A stretch of 64,000 nucleotides of DNA from Canna indica (taxonomy: Eukaryota > Streptophyta > Magnoliopsida > Zingiberales > Cannaceae). The position numbers were made by a program, and so were the translations under genes. Position 1 is the first letter of the stretch, and every line of letters begins with the position of its first letter. The DNA is taken from contig CP136892.1 of the NCBI GenBank assembly GCA_034359265.1, forward strand, positions 15,672,501 to 15,736,500. The letters are read 5' to 3'. Of this stretch, positions 33,665 through 44,327 are shown one piece after another. The notes under the pieces were generated by a model that had not been told where the DNA came from, did not search any database, and saw only the letters and a program-made list of their open reading frames with translations.

Positions 33665-34680
33665 ACTAAAGGAGGATGAATAGTATGTATTATAGCAATA
33701 TCTAAACTTCACGTCAATTTACTAATTCTTAATTGAGTGTGAATGATAATTTATATAATTCAATTCAAGCGGAAGCAATTAAATATCAATAATGCACTCA
33801 CACAAGTAAATGATTCGTTAACGCACTGATTTATCGTGGTTCAGCTTCTAGCCAAACACACATCCACTGTATAAACTCAGAGCACATCCAACATCTCAAG
33901 CTCTAAGAAAACCAAATCTAACCTAGAAACTCAAGTGGATTTATACCTATACACCAAGATAACTACTCAAACAAGACCTAAACCCTAAGCGTACATCTAG
34001 GCTTTAAAAATAATACAAAAACAAACCAAATACACAATAAACGAAGCAAATAATAAAAATAACACCACTTAGCTCCAAAGATAAGCTCTTACGTCCTCTT
34101 GATGCATTTGATGATGAATCATTCAAAAGTTGAGGCCTAATCAAGATAACGCTTCATAGCTAGAGTTTCTTGAAGGAATGGTTCAATCAAAGCTCACAAG
34201 GAATCAAAGGATGACTCGGTATTTCAATAATGCTTAAAGAAGACTAGTAGATTATATATATAGAGATTCAAGGAAATAAGACTCGGGGAAAGCAATCACA
34301 ACAGTTAAAAAAAGAGCCATTTGGCTCACCGATTGTAGATCGGTTGTGGGTCAATCGACTGTTGACCGAACATGCAGCCGAAATGGCATTTTAAGCATTT
34401 TCAACACAATTTGATTTTTAAGGTTTTGGATTTGGTTTTCATCATCAGCAATATGCATCTAAGCATTACACAATGACTCTAAACCTGAAACTCTCTTCAA
34501 AACTTTTCTCGGCTTTCGAGCATCGAGCAACGTCCTTTTTGGATTTTCAATTTTGCTTCAATTTTTTTGATCGAGCATGTAGCATGCTTATCAATATCGA
34601 ATTAACTTGAAATTATTTCCCATTCAACCATTAGTTCCTAGCTAGTTGTTATCATCAAAATCAAGATTGAGACCAGGGTT
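33665..34680 (+). repeat. dispersed repeat, copy A (LTR-derived?)
   Basis: Shares its module order with 35225-36690: a 'ctaaaggaggatgaatagt' start, a 'gatttatcgtggttcagc' block (33828) followed by primer-like 'cactgtataaactc', an intronless AT-rich middle, a short GATCGGTTG/GGTCAATCGACTGTTGACC segment (34335-34370), and the ending gttatcatcaaaat (34647). The 'tttatagtggttcggc' block is common in plant LTR sequences. No coding domain. Confidence 0.55.
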
Positions 34681-34846
34681 AAAAACTTTAGGCCACTTTG
34701 ATCTCTACGAGTGTGCTATCAATCGCATCAGGTTCTCAACAAGGCCCTTGCCCTCATCAACAAGATCTGTAACTAAGCTTCTTGGTCATCTCTTTAGTAT
34801 CACCTTTGTTAGTCAAGTTTTTATCCTCGTTTTGGGGATTCTCCAT

Positions 34847-35060
34847 GAGTGTTTTAATGATAACAAACTAAATCTAATAATGTGTTTCAATATGAATATT
34901 TCAAGTTGAGTTTAACGATCAAAAGCGCAAGTGATATGAAAGTCCAAATTCCACACACATATATATGATCGACGTTGGGAACACGCAAAGAATTTTTATT
35001 TATTATATAAAATATATTTAATGATATGTAAGATGTTTGGATAGGTTTTTAAGGTATTTG
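34847..35060 (+). repeat. LTR-start-like fragment
   Basis: Begins gagtgttttaatgataacaaac, the kind of 'TGTTTTGATGATAAC' start seen in plant copia LTRs, and is the approximate inverse of the 'gttatcatcaaaat' ends of copies A and B. No coding sequence. The family is not assigned with certainty. Confidence 0.4.
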
Positions 35061-35224
35061 TGCTTCACTCGATCAATTTTGATATCTGAAACTCGAGAAA
35101 TGAGAGAATTAACATTGAATATTCTTTGGCGTGATCCCAATAACGACAATGATGGATTCTTAAGCAACGATAAGAGTGAAGCAAAGAAGAATGAGAACTA
35201 GACATTCTTGTTTTATGAAACGGC

Positions 35225-36690
35225 ACACTAGAGGGGGTGAATAGTGTGTTTTCTAGTAACAATTGCCTAATTCAGTTTTAATCGATTCTTGAATTATTTA
35301 GGCAATTTGTAATTCGACCACTATATGCTAAATCGATGAATGATGAAACAATTTAAAAACAAGCAAGATATCAAGCAAACACAAGGATTTATAGTGGTTC
35401 GGCCCCAATGCCTACTCCACTACCTAAGCACCCAGCTTACGATTTCCAAACTAAGTTTACTAGATTAATTCTTGTCTCGACCTAAGGCACTTCCACACCC
35501 CGGAAGTCTCCGTCTTCTTATCAGGAGCACTCTTCCACCTCAACCCTAAGAGACAACTTAACTAATCCTAGAAAAACTAAGTTGACACAAGTGGCTTTAC
35601 TCCTTCACAACAAGGAAACCACTTCCACACAAAAGACCTAACAACCTAGGTCTTCCTACAATTCAAATACAAGAGTTGAAGAACAAATTAAATAACAACT
35701 TGTTACAAGAAGAGGAATAATATCTTATCACGCTTAACCGCCTCTTCTTCTTAAGCCTAACCAGCTTGATCAACACTTTACAATAAAACTCCTTCGGCAG
35801 CAAGGATCAAGACTCAGCTGATGAACGTTTAGCGCTTTGATGGTTTGGATAATGGAATTGAATCACTCTTTGAAGCTTTTATCATCAAAAATCTAAGAGA
35901 GAAGATGGTTAAGAAAGATTATAAGGGAGTATTTATAGACCCAGCTGAAATAGGGCATCAACGAGATTATTTTCGACCGTTACAGACGCCCGATCAATGG
36001 TCCGGTCGAATCGTTGGTCGACCGACCAATCGATCGCTGGCTCACTATAACATTTTTCCCTTGATCGGTCGATCGGTTGACGGAGAAATGTCTACTTCCA
36101 AACCAGTCGACCAAGCGGTCAACCAAAGCCAGCTTTTATACGCCATTCGGTCGATCGACGGGTCGATCGATTGTCGCGATATTTGGCGCGGTCGACCGAC
36201 TCAGTGATGTTGAGTTCCCCAACTCGCGCTATGCCATCCGGTCGATCGATGAACTCTCTGCCAATTTTTGGCATCGGTCGGTCGACCGATGCAGCCATGC
36301 AAATTTCCTTCGCCAATTTTGGTCGACCGACTGGTCGACCAATGGCTACTGCCACTTATGCGCATCATTCGGTCGACCAGTCGGTCGATCGAATTGGCTG
36401 CTACCAATACTAAACATCATTCGATCGATCGCCCAGTCGACCGAAACAGAGCTGGAATATTTTTTATCTTTGGATTTCTCATTTCGCGCTTGGTTTTCGA
36501 CTTCGTTCTTCAGCGTGTTTTAGCTTTGAAGGATTATCCATGCTATCCACCACATTTTGGATGCACGCATTGATCTATTTTGAGGATTGATCAAGAGACG
36601 ATAAGCTTGACATATCTTTCATCGATCCTATAATTTTCATACTTCAAACACTTGTTAAATAGGTTTGTTATCATCAAAATAATCATGAGG
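35225..36690 (+). repeat. dispersed repeat, copy B
   Basis: Starts ctagagggggtgaatagtgt (35230), has tttatagtggttcggcccca (35390), a CT-rich segment on cutting Ser/Pro-free frames, a palindrome-rich stretch (35975-36450) and ends gttatcatcaaaat (36668). It is the longer relative of copy A. Open frames across the palindromes (35845-36573) are low-complexity read-through and are not called as genes. Confidence 0.55.
35975..36450. repeat. dense array of GTCGAC / GATCGATC palindromes
   Basis: About ten clusters spaced roughly 40-50 bp combine ggtcgaccga, cggtcgatcg and gtcgaccaa in both orientations, for example near 36018, 36068, 36108, 36149, 36188, 36240, 36280, 36330, 36372 and 36421. Copy A has a single weaker cluster at 34335-34370. 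Spacing is irregular and units are separated by unique sequence, so it is not a simple tandem repeat. Confidence 0.8.
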
Positions 36691-36978
36691 AGAATAAAGC
36701 ATGAAGGAATAGCCCTTCAGCTAACAATTCTTCTCCTCAAAAAGATTCTCCTTTGACTCTTGCAATTTCTACTAGCTAGAAGCCCAAGAACAAGAATAAA
36801 TTGTCTCATCCTTGCTACCACGACAAAAGAGCGAGGAAGCACGAGGGTTGTATAGTGTATAGGGGTCTTCAACCAGCAGGGCGAGAAGATCATTCGATGT
36901 TGGGGATTTAGGAGAAGGTGGATAATAATAATGAAACAATTATTAAAAAGTTTAAGGATGATGTGACTTTTGGATGAC
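36691..36978. other. short unassigned flank
   Basis: No gene or repeat recognised. It lies just outside the hAT target duplication at 36979. Confidence 0.4.
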
Positions 36979-38164
36979 ACTAATTGCAGGGCCGGCCCAA
37001 GAGATATTGTGGCCTAAGCCGAAATCTTAAGATGAAGCCTTTTGGACCTAATGGACGGGTCGTCATTTGGCCGTTATGCTGGGATGAGAATAAGAAATGC
37101 AACGGAAATAGCAATTTAAAAATTCAATCCATCCCGAAAACAACGATCTACTTTAGCAATATTAAGGAATTCAACATCGGAGAAGAAGGGGGCGACTACA
37201 GGAGTAGACCCGCCCCCCTAAAAACTCTCTCCCCGGAATTCAAAATTCTGGAATTTGCCTCCAAAAATAATTTATATTTTATTGGCTTCATAATTAATTT
37301 GAAATTAATTAAATCCAATTAAATATAAATTAAGAGACTATAAACAACAATGATAATTATCTAAATAAACCAATCCCCTAAACAATAGGAAAGAGGTTTA
37401 TCTAAATAATTTGATTTCCTATTAATTAATAGATTTATGATTTATCCTCATAAATCATATATTTATTAATTTTATGATTTATCTCCATAAATCAAATTAT
37501 TATTAATTAGGATTTATCCAAATAAATTAATTCCCAAGTAATTGGTTAGACTCATGTTTAGAAACTAATTTTCTCACAATGTATATTTGATTCAAAATCA
37601 AATTATATTTAATTCATAATTAAATACATTCCCGGTCAAGTAGTTGATTAAATATTTAATTCATAATTAAATTTAATCAACTACATAAAATATTATCATG
37701 TGTCAGTCCCTACAATCTAGGGATGCCCTACAATTTAGGGTTACCGAGGAACTCATTCCTCACAAATTTGTTCACTACAACACATCGTTGGAATTTTGAC
37801 GGCAAATTATAAAGAAATTCTGACGTCGGAGGAAGTAAATATTTGCATACTGACGGCAGTAAATTCGTCGAAAATGAGTGTCGAATAACCTCCGCTTAAT
37901 TTTAAATATTGACGTCTATGCAGGCGTCAATATTTAAAATTCGACGTCTATTACCGTCAAAAAAGAGACGTCAATATTTAAATTTCGACGCCGCGTACGG
38001 TCGAAACGAGACGTCAATATTCAAAATTTCGACGACCGTACGCGAAATTTATTGACGCCAACATATTGACACCTTTGACGTCAATATGAGGCGTCAATAT
38101 GCTAAGCATATTGACGCCTCCTCAGGCGTCAATATGACATTTTTTTTAAAAAAAAATAAAAATT

Positions 38165-38890
38165 CGTCCGTGATTCCTCGGGCAGGGCCACCTCATCCCC
38201 ATGGTCGATCATGGTTATCCTCCTCGCCGATCGCGGCGCCCGCGTCAGCTTCATCAGCACCCCCGTCAACGCTGCCCGCGCTGCCGCCGCCGCCCGCGCA
38301 GGCGTCTCCATCGACTTCGTCGAGCTCCCCTTCCCCTGCGCCGCCGTAGGACTCCCTGACGGGTGCGAGAACCTCGACCTCCTCCCGTCTTTGGAATCGC
38401 ACCATGTTAGCACGTTGAACTCTTCTTCTCCGCCGCAGCCCTCCTCCGCGACCCCCTCAAGCAGTACCTCCTCGCCCAGCCGCCGTCCCCGGCTTGCATG
38501 ATCGCCGACGCCTGCAACTCTTGGACCAGGTTCGTCGCCGGGGAGCTCCGGATGCCGCGGCTCCTCTTCTACGGCCCCTCCTGCTTGTACACCCTGTGCG
38601 CGCGCATGATCAAACATCACATAATCTGGGATCGTTACAAGGACGACCCATTCGAGCCCTTCGACGTGCCCGGCTCGACGAGAAGCCAGCGAGATCTGTC
38701 ATCTACCTCAGCTTCGGAAGCATCGTCCGCCATGACGCCGCGCAGCTGATGGAGATAAGCCATGGGTTGGAGGCAGCTGGTCGACCCTTCCTATGGGTGA
38801 TTAAGGAGGCGGAAGTGTCGTCGCAAGAGAAGTGGCTGTCGGGCTTCGAAGAGAGAACTGTAGGGAGAGGGATCGTCGTCAAAAAGAAAT
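38165..38890 (+). pseudogene. captured UDP-glycosyltransferase (UGT73-like) fragments
   Basis: Three plus-strand pieces in different frames follow family order. 38167-38420: GHLIPMVD-type start, then VILLADRGARVSFISTPVNA, IDFVELPFPCAAVGLPDGCE, NLDLLPSL. 38490-38680: IADACNSWTRFVAGELRMPR, LLFYGPSCLYTLC. 38680-38885: DEKPARSVIYLSFGSIV, LMEISHGLEAAGRPFLWVIK, KWLSGFEERTVGRGIVV. This matches the acceptor domain and the start of the donor domain of plant family 1 UGTs. The PSPG box, which should follow, is absent. The GC content is high (poly-Ala from GCC runs), far above its surroundings, and frames are broken by deletions between pieces. Confidence 0.88.
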
Positions 38891-38899
38891 CGGAGGCGG

Positions 38900-39060
38900 G
38901 AAAAATCCCGCCTCGATTTCCCGCTCGGCAAAGCCCCTCGGCGAGCGCGCCGAGGGGCGCTTCTTGCGCATCCGCTAACCCGCGCAGGCGGGCGCGAGTT
39001 AGTGCGCCCGCGAGCCCGCGCGGGTTAGTGCGCCCGCGAGCCAGCGCGGGTGGAAACTGA
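38900..39060. repeat. GC-rich inverted-repeat tract in CACTA element
   Basis: GC-rich short palindromes and repeats (ggcgggaaaaatcccgcc; cccctcggcgagcgcgccga; gttagtgcgcccgcgagc twice) lie between the UGT fragment and the right sub-terminal repeats. Confidence 0.7.
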
Positions 39061-40945
39061 CGCGGGCTCACACACCCACGAGCTCGCGTCAGAGATTTTG
39101 ACGCCATGTTGGGCGTCGAAATATTTCGACGCCGGACGGTCTGGCGTCGAAACATTTCGACGCCGGACAGTCGGGCGTCGAAATACTATGTTTCGACGCC
39201 GAGCAGTCCGGCATCGAAATATGAAATATTTCGACGTCGGACCGTCGACGTCGAAAATATGGCGTCGAAATATTTCAACGCCGGACGGTTTGGCGTCGAA
39301 ACATTTCGACGTCTGCTGTCAGCCGTCAAAAAAATTTTCGACGCCTACAACAGACGTCAAAATTTTTAATATTATAATTTTTTTGATAAAAATTATTTCG
39401 ACGTCGTTAGCCGACGTCGAAATTTATACGTCGATATATTAAAATTTTTTTGTAGTGGTTCCTATAGGAAACATCTTTCCTATTATGTCCGTAAACGAGA
39501 TCCGTGATCAAGTTGCAATATGTCTATGATAGTAGACATATAATGCCGCATTCGGACTCAATCTCATAAAGCACATTACGAGGTTAGCCTGTTGTGTGTG
39601 ACCCATTGGGTCCCACACTAAGCCAGTAGTGAGTTGTGCATAACGGAGAGTCAAATCCGATAGAACAATTTCTATTCGAATCTTACGAGCCTCCACTAAA
39701 CCCCTTTAGTGTGGTCGTGGGAGACTCCACTCACAAGTCAAGATTGACGTCTAGCAATGTGTCATGACTACCCGGATAGTGTGAGGCTCAATCTATAGGG
39801 ATCGAACGTCATTCGGTGATTAGTTACCGTGCAACTAAATCCCTCGGTTACAATGTCCCGAAGTCGGCTAGGGTACAAAAGAAGTGTCAAACACTAATAC
39901 TAATTTATATGTATTCCACTTGCCAAGATGTCGTCTCAATAATGAAACGTCAGAAACATCTTCTTAACTTTTAAGTCTACTCTAGTCAGAGATTCTCGAG
40001 TCGACACTTGTAGAGACACATAGGACATTATCTCCTCTCACTAGGAGTAACTGATTCCATGAATTGGTTGCTCACCTACCTCCATGAATGCTTCCCCATG
40101 CCCAGTAATACCCGGCACATTACGCCGAGAGCCACGTAGGGATAGAACCAAAGCAATGGATCGTCACTCACAAGGTAACCATGACAACCTCAGGTCCAAG
40201 GACTGCTTGGACTTACTATTACCTGAGGAACATCCTATTGACACTCATGTAAGGATTTTATTTTGTATTCCTCTTGCGGGTCCGTTCAGTGAACTCATTC
40301 CCTAATGAGCACCTGCACTTGTACATTAATGATAGCTCATAGGTAACTATGAGATCAGCTACCCCCATCGTATAGGGCATGTACCAAGTGCATTAGTCTA
40401 TTCGGAATCATCAATCCCCTAATTGGTGATCCTACGACTAGGAACATTTAGAACATGGATATATGAATTCCAAGTCTCACTGGCATGATCTCATCATGGA
40501 CTCGGAATCATTTGCTCGGGTCCACGGGGTTCATCACAATCTTTATGAGTAAAAATGCAGCATATGATGAAAAAGTTGCATCATTAAGTTGATTACCCTT
40601 AAATAGTCCCTAAACACATTGACATGTGATTGACTCAATGGCACTATTCCTTTCACGTTGGTCTTAATTGAAGATGGCATGAGCGTCATCACTTAATTGA
40701 AGATTTGCATGTATAATTTCTAATTGATCTTTTTTTTCTTTTGTCAATTGATGAAAGTAAAAATATGTCAAAATTCAAATGTTTATTTTGTTTGACAAGA
40801 AGATACGTGCATGTTTGTTCTGCCTAATTAGTTTTAATTGGCAGTTAATGTTTAATTAGTCAAGAGAATTTTTTACGATAAAATTAATTAGGATTACTTT
40901 TTAATTGATCAAGGGAGTAATGAGGTATTACAAAAAGTAGGGTTG

Positions 40946-41296
40946 TTCATGGATCGGGTCGGGTCGGGTTTAAGGAAAAAATCGATCCGAGCCGACCAAG
41001 TGTAATCGGGTCGGATAGTCGGATTTACCCGTTTAGGTAAAAATGAGTTTTCGAAAAAAAAATTAAAATGAAAAATAATTAGAAAAATAAATATTATAAA
41101 TTAAAAAAATATACATAATCGGGGCGATGGGGTCGGGTCTCGAGCCATCGAGTTTCAAATTCTAAAACCCGAGACCTGGCTTGATTATAATCGAGTTTGG
41201 TCGGATTGTACCCGACTCGACCCGATCCAACCCAAATAGGTTGGGTCGAGTCGGAATTCTTGGGTTCATTGGGTCGGGTTGATTTCATTCCTAATA
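40946..41296. mobile_element. GGGTCGGG-rich hAT-like MITE, copy 1
   Basis: Starts TAGGGTTGTTCATGGATCGG, is rich in gggtcggg/cccgacc motifs that can fold back, and ends ATTTCATTCCTAA. Non-coding. Its second half (41098-41295) is about 88% like 43917-44107 by eye. The ends resemble hAT MITEs, but an exact 8-bp duplication is not visible. Confidence 0.55.
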
Positions 41297-41888
41297 GACT
41301 AAAAAATCATAAAGTCTGCAAAAATTTTATGTTCTATCCGTATTTTCAAAAATCGCATTTTCTAAAATCGTCTGTACATGCACAACATTTACATCCGTTT
41401 ATGTCATCTACCAAATCGTCAAGCGCCGTCTCAACTTAGCTGACGTGGAGGAAAACGACGCTTGTGTGGCCTGACGGCTTCATATGTGGTCGGCCTAATT
41501 GTGGGTAGGGTCCCACAACTACTTATTAAAAAAGAAAAAATGTATATGGTCCCACCGTATTAAAAACAAATATATATATATATGCTCAGGCCCCCTCATC
41601 AAACGCCTCCAAGATGACCCTTTCGCCGACGAGCTCCTGCTCCAACTTGAGTACCTGGGTAGGGTCATCCCTACCTCGGAGCCCGCCATCCCTGACGACA
41701 TAAACACCGCCACCGCTGACATCACATGCGATAGCAAAGGAATCAGCGCCCTTGCTCTAGCCGTCCCTGACGACATAAACACCGCCCCTGCTCCAGCTTC
41801 ATGCGCTACGTCACAAGACACATGAAGACAAAATCCTGCACATTGCCTTCCTCCCTCTCCCTTCCCCATATCACACAGTCATCCTCCT

Positions 41889-41897
41889 CTATAAATA
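41889..41897 (+). promoter_or_regulatory. TATA box of captured MYB
   Basis: CTATAAATA lies about 75 bases upstream of the MYB start codon at 41967, so promoter sequence was captured along with the gene. Confidence 0.6.
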
Positions 41898-41966
41898 TCG
41901 AGCCATTACTTCTTCTTTCTCGCTCGTCAATATCACAGGATCGCCTACTATTAATTACTCTTCACC

Positions 41967-42445
41967 ATGGAGTTCATCAACGCAACCCACAACCCCCCCT
42001 CGCAAACGCTCTCGCCACCCCGCGAGGATGACGTCGTCGACTTGAAGAAAGGCCCCTGGGAGTGCATCCTCTATGGAGCCCCTCATAGGAATGAATCTAG
42101 TTTTACTAAAATTGAACATAGTATAATTTATACTGAACCTAAAGTAAGAGTGAACCTATGTTGCAAACGAGTGAATCTAGCATTTTCAGTTTAGGTTCAG
42201 TATTAATGATCCTAGGTTCAGTATTAAAAATGCTAGGTTCACTAATACACGGGGTTCCATAGAATTTCTATGGAGCCTGACACCATAGAAGTTTTTTCCG
42301 CCCCTGGACTCTCGAAGAAGACCTCTTGCTCGCCAACTACGGGTGGCGAGGGCCGATGGGATTCTGTCGCCTGCAACGTATGATTTGTACTGATTGATGT
42401 ACGTAACACAGGTCTGAAGAGAACATGCAGATGCTGCTCGAACTG
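41967..42445 (+). pseudogene. R2R3-MYB pseudogene, split by a MITE
   Basis: The start MEFINATHN runs to DDVVDLKKGPW at 42059, the N-terminus and first Trp of an R2 MYB repeat. A MITE (42060-42299) then intervenes. The frame resumes at 42308 with TLEEDLLLANY, and after a deletion and a one-base shift GEGRWDSVACN reaches a GT (42378) at the usual MYB intron 1 position. After an AG (42411-42412) the next exon reads GLKRT then a degraded version of GKSCRLRW. The 'intron' is only about 35 bases, so it is internally deleted. The rest of R2 and all of R3 are missing. Group resemblance is to stamen/stress MYBs (GPWT.EED, GEGRW), not resolved further. Confidence 0.85.
42060..42299. mobile_element. 240-bp MITE in MYB exon 1, 8-bp target duplication
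   Basis: The duplicated target gcccctgg is at 42052-42059 and 42300-42307, inside the MYB codons for Gly-Pro-Trp. The right end (inverse) GGAAAAAACTTCTATGG is related to the left end gagtgcatcctctatgg. The interior carries repeated 'ttcagtatt' and 'ctaggttca' motifs. Non-coding. An 8-bp target suggests a hAT-type or Mutator-type MITE. Confidence 0.88.
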
Positions 42446-42478
42446 GAGAGTGGAGAGTGGCAAGGATGGAAAGGAGGA

Positions 42479-42607
42479 GGCGGTGGCAGTGAACTCATTG
42501 CCGCATGCAGTCGGCTGCTACACCATGCATTTTTACTCGCACCATGCATACAGTCATTGCCGCATGCATGCAGTGAACTCATTGCCGCATACAGTCGGCT
42601 GCTTCTC
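42479..42607 (+). repeat. short imperfect repeats, cattgccgcatgcagtcggc
   Basis: The block gaactcattgccgcatgcag/tcggctgct occurs at about 42489 and 42571, with a partial copy at 42554. Low-complexity duplication, non-coding. Confidence 0.7.
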
Positions 42608-43123
42608 TTCTCCACTCTGACCCTGTCGTCGGAGCTACGCCTGCCTTTTTTCTGTGAGCATCTGCGCTAATTTTTCCTGTTTTGATTCGCTCATAGGGGA
42701 CGCCTTGATTTGTTTCTGTGGTTGATTCGTAGACTGGGGGTTTCCGGGATAGACTTACTAGTCGGTTACTCGGTTCTTGTCCAGCCAGCGTGGGTTGATG
42801 TTCCCCGAGGTCAAGTGGTTGACGTGCCTCTGGCATAGACAGGAGAAGGGATTCCCTTGTGCGAGCTCCTAAAGTGGTTCGTAAAGGAGGTGAGATTGGT
42901 TTATCGCTCGTATATCTCACCAATTAAGTCTAAAGCATCACTTCTCTTTGCATGCTTGACTTTTGCATCATGCTTGACTTTTATCTGTTTATTTTGCATC
43001 CGACCGTTGATACCTACACAGCTCAAGTTATCTTTTAAGAATCATCTTTGGATTTTCCTTGTCAACGGGTGGCACGGAAGGGACGACAGGCCATGGGCGC
43101 CGGTGACTTGACGTACTAGCAAG

Positions 43124-43295
43124 TTTACTAATATTGAATCTAGGATCATTAATATTGAACCTGAAATAAAAATGCTAGGTTCACTCGTTTGCAACATAGG
43201 TTCACTCTTACTCTAGGTTCAGTATAAATTATACTAGGTTCAATATTAGTAAACCTAGGTTCACTCATAGGAGGGGCTCCATAGAAGTTTTTTTC
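43124..43295. mobile_element. second MITE copy, inverted, 8-bp target duplication
   Basis: The direct repeat ctagcaag flanks it at 43116-43123 and 43296-43303. The sequence is the inverse of 42060-42220 at roughly 88% by eye (for example cactcgtttgcaacataggt against the inverse at about 42170). It lacks the outermost part of one end. Confidence 0.85.
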
Positions 43296-43883
43296 CTAGC
43301 AAGCTGTACGAACGTGGTGGTCGCGCATAGTACTACCACTTGCTTACTATATATATACGCGGAGAAGAAATCGGAGGATTGAGCACCTAGTTTTGAACTA
43401 CGACTGTGGTTTTGACGAGTTGGGGTATGTAGCATAGAGCTGGGAGATGGTGCCGCGATCGAAAGGCGAGGCCGCGGGCATGTCCGTTGGCGAGCGGGGG
43501 CGTGGGCAATGGAGGGGCGGTTGGGGCTCGACGATGCGCCATCGGAAGAAGCATCGCCACCGAAGAAAGCAATGGTATCTAATGGGAGCAGCAGATCTTT
43601 GGGATGAAGGAGAAGGAGGAGGAAGAGAAATGGGAAAAAGATGGCATGCAGTCGCTGGGAGGAAAGAAAAGAAAAGAAAAGAGAGAAAAAGATAGGGGCA
43701 TCATCCACGTATAAAGTTGTTAGCTACCCGAGCTCCGTTTTCCTCCATGTCAGCTTAGTTGAGACGACGTTTGACGATTTGGTAAATGACATAAACGGAT
43801 GTAAATATTGTGCATTTTCAGACAAATTTTGAAAACGCGAGTAGAGCATAAAATTTCTGCAAACCTTGTGATTTCTATTATCC

Positions 43884-44107
43884 CTATTTTTTAATATAAT
43901 ATTTTAAATATAATTAAAAAGTATACATAATTGGGTCATCGGGGCGACGAGGTCGGGTCTCGAGTCATCGAGTTTCAAATTTTATAACCCGAGACCTGAC
44001 TCGATTATAATCAGGTTTGGTCGGATTGTACCCGACTCGACCCGATCCAACCCAAATAGGTTAGTTCGGGTTGGAATTCTTGGGTTGACCCAATGAACAT
44101 TCCTAAT
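43884..44107. mobile_element. GGGTCGGG-rich MITE, copy 2 (3' half)
   Basis: Direct repeat of the second half of the 40946-41296 element, from tatacataat...gggtcatcgggg to ccaatgaacattccta. The 5' half is missing. It lies immediately right of the long-TIR element, which is therefore bracketed by two copies in the same orientation. Confidence 0.6.
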
Positions 44108-44327
44108 GAAAAGTGAGTAAAAAATTGATAAAGTAATAATGTACTAATTAATGAAATTGAGAGAAAAATATTATTATAGAAGATTAAATGACTCATTTGA
44201 AGTCTTAATTTGTAATAAAATAAATATAATATTAAGCAATGAGCCTAGGTACTTGGATATCTATAATTTTGGGGGGCCTAAGGCGATTGTCTTCTTGGCC
44301 TAGTGGTAGGGCTGGCCTTACTAATTG

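Larger units (their letters stand above)
37773..39457. mobile_element. CACTA element (1.7 kb) with UGT fragments
   Basis: Starts CACTACAACACAT and ends AATTTTTTTGTAGTG, flanked by the 3-bp duplication GTT (37770-37772 and 39458-39460). Sub-terminal repeats differ from the other CACTA: left 'gacgtcaatattyaaaattcgacg', right about ten copies of ttcgacgccggacggtctgg with its inverse gcgtcgaaa (39096-39425). Contains captured UDP-glycosyltransferase sequence and no transposase. Confidence 0.92.
37085..40620. repeat. LTR-like sequence, split by CACTA element
   Basis: 37085-37772 (AT-rich, with repeated aattaattgaaatt-type blocks and 'cccctaaaaactctctcc') and 39458-40620 (long non-coding sequence including 'tcgtcactcacaaggtaacc' and 'ggaatcatttgctcgggtcc') appear to be one long non-coding LTR-type unit interrupted at the GTT target site of the CACTA element. 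No coding sequence, and its ends were not fixed. Confidence 0.45.
41311..43870. mobile_element. long-TIR (Pack-MULE-like) element carrying MYB fragment
   Basis: 41311-41457 is the inverse of 43736-43869 (for example catccgtttatgtcatctac against gtaaatgacataaacggatg), giving terminal inverted repeats of about 140 bp with about 85% identity by eye. Long TIRs around a host-gene fragment are typical of Mutator-like Pack-MULEs. No transposase. A 9-bp target duplication could not be shown, so the superfamily is inferred. Confidence 0.7.
36987..44319. mobile_element. hAT element (7.3 kb span) enclosing later insertions
   Basis: The 8-bp duplication ACTAATTG flanks the span (36979-36986 and 44320-44327). 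The left end CAGGGCCGGCCCAAG and the right end TAGGGCTGGCCTT are inverted relatives, and both continue into a matching sub-terminal block (GGCCTAAGCCG near 37011; GGCCTAAGGCG near 44276). No hAT transposase is visible. The original element was probably small, and most of the span is later insertions (LTR sequence, CACTA, MITEs, Pack-MULE-like element). Confidence 0.75.

Noticed and set aside
35845..36573. Overlapping ORFs on both strands over the palindromic repeats
   Set aside because: Composition follows the GTCGAC/GATCGATC clusters in each frame; repeated Arg-Ser-Thr-Asp patterns are artefacts.
39050..39442. 130-codon ORF at the CACTA right end
   Set aside because: Encodes repeated Phe-Arg-Arg-Arg type units derived from the sub-terminal ttcgacgcc repeats.
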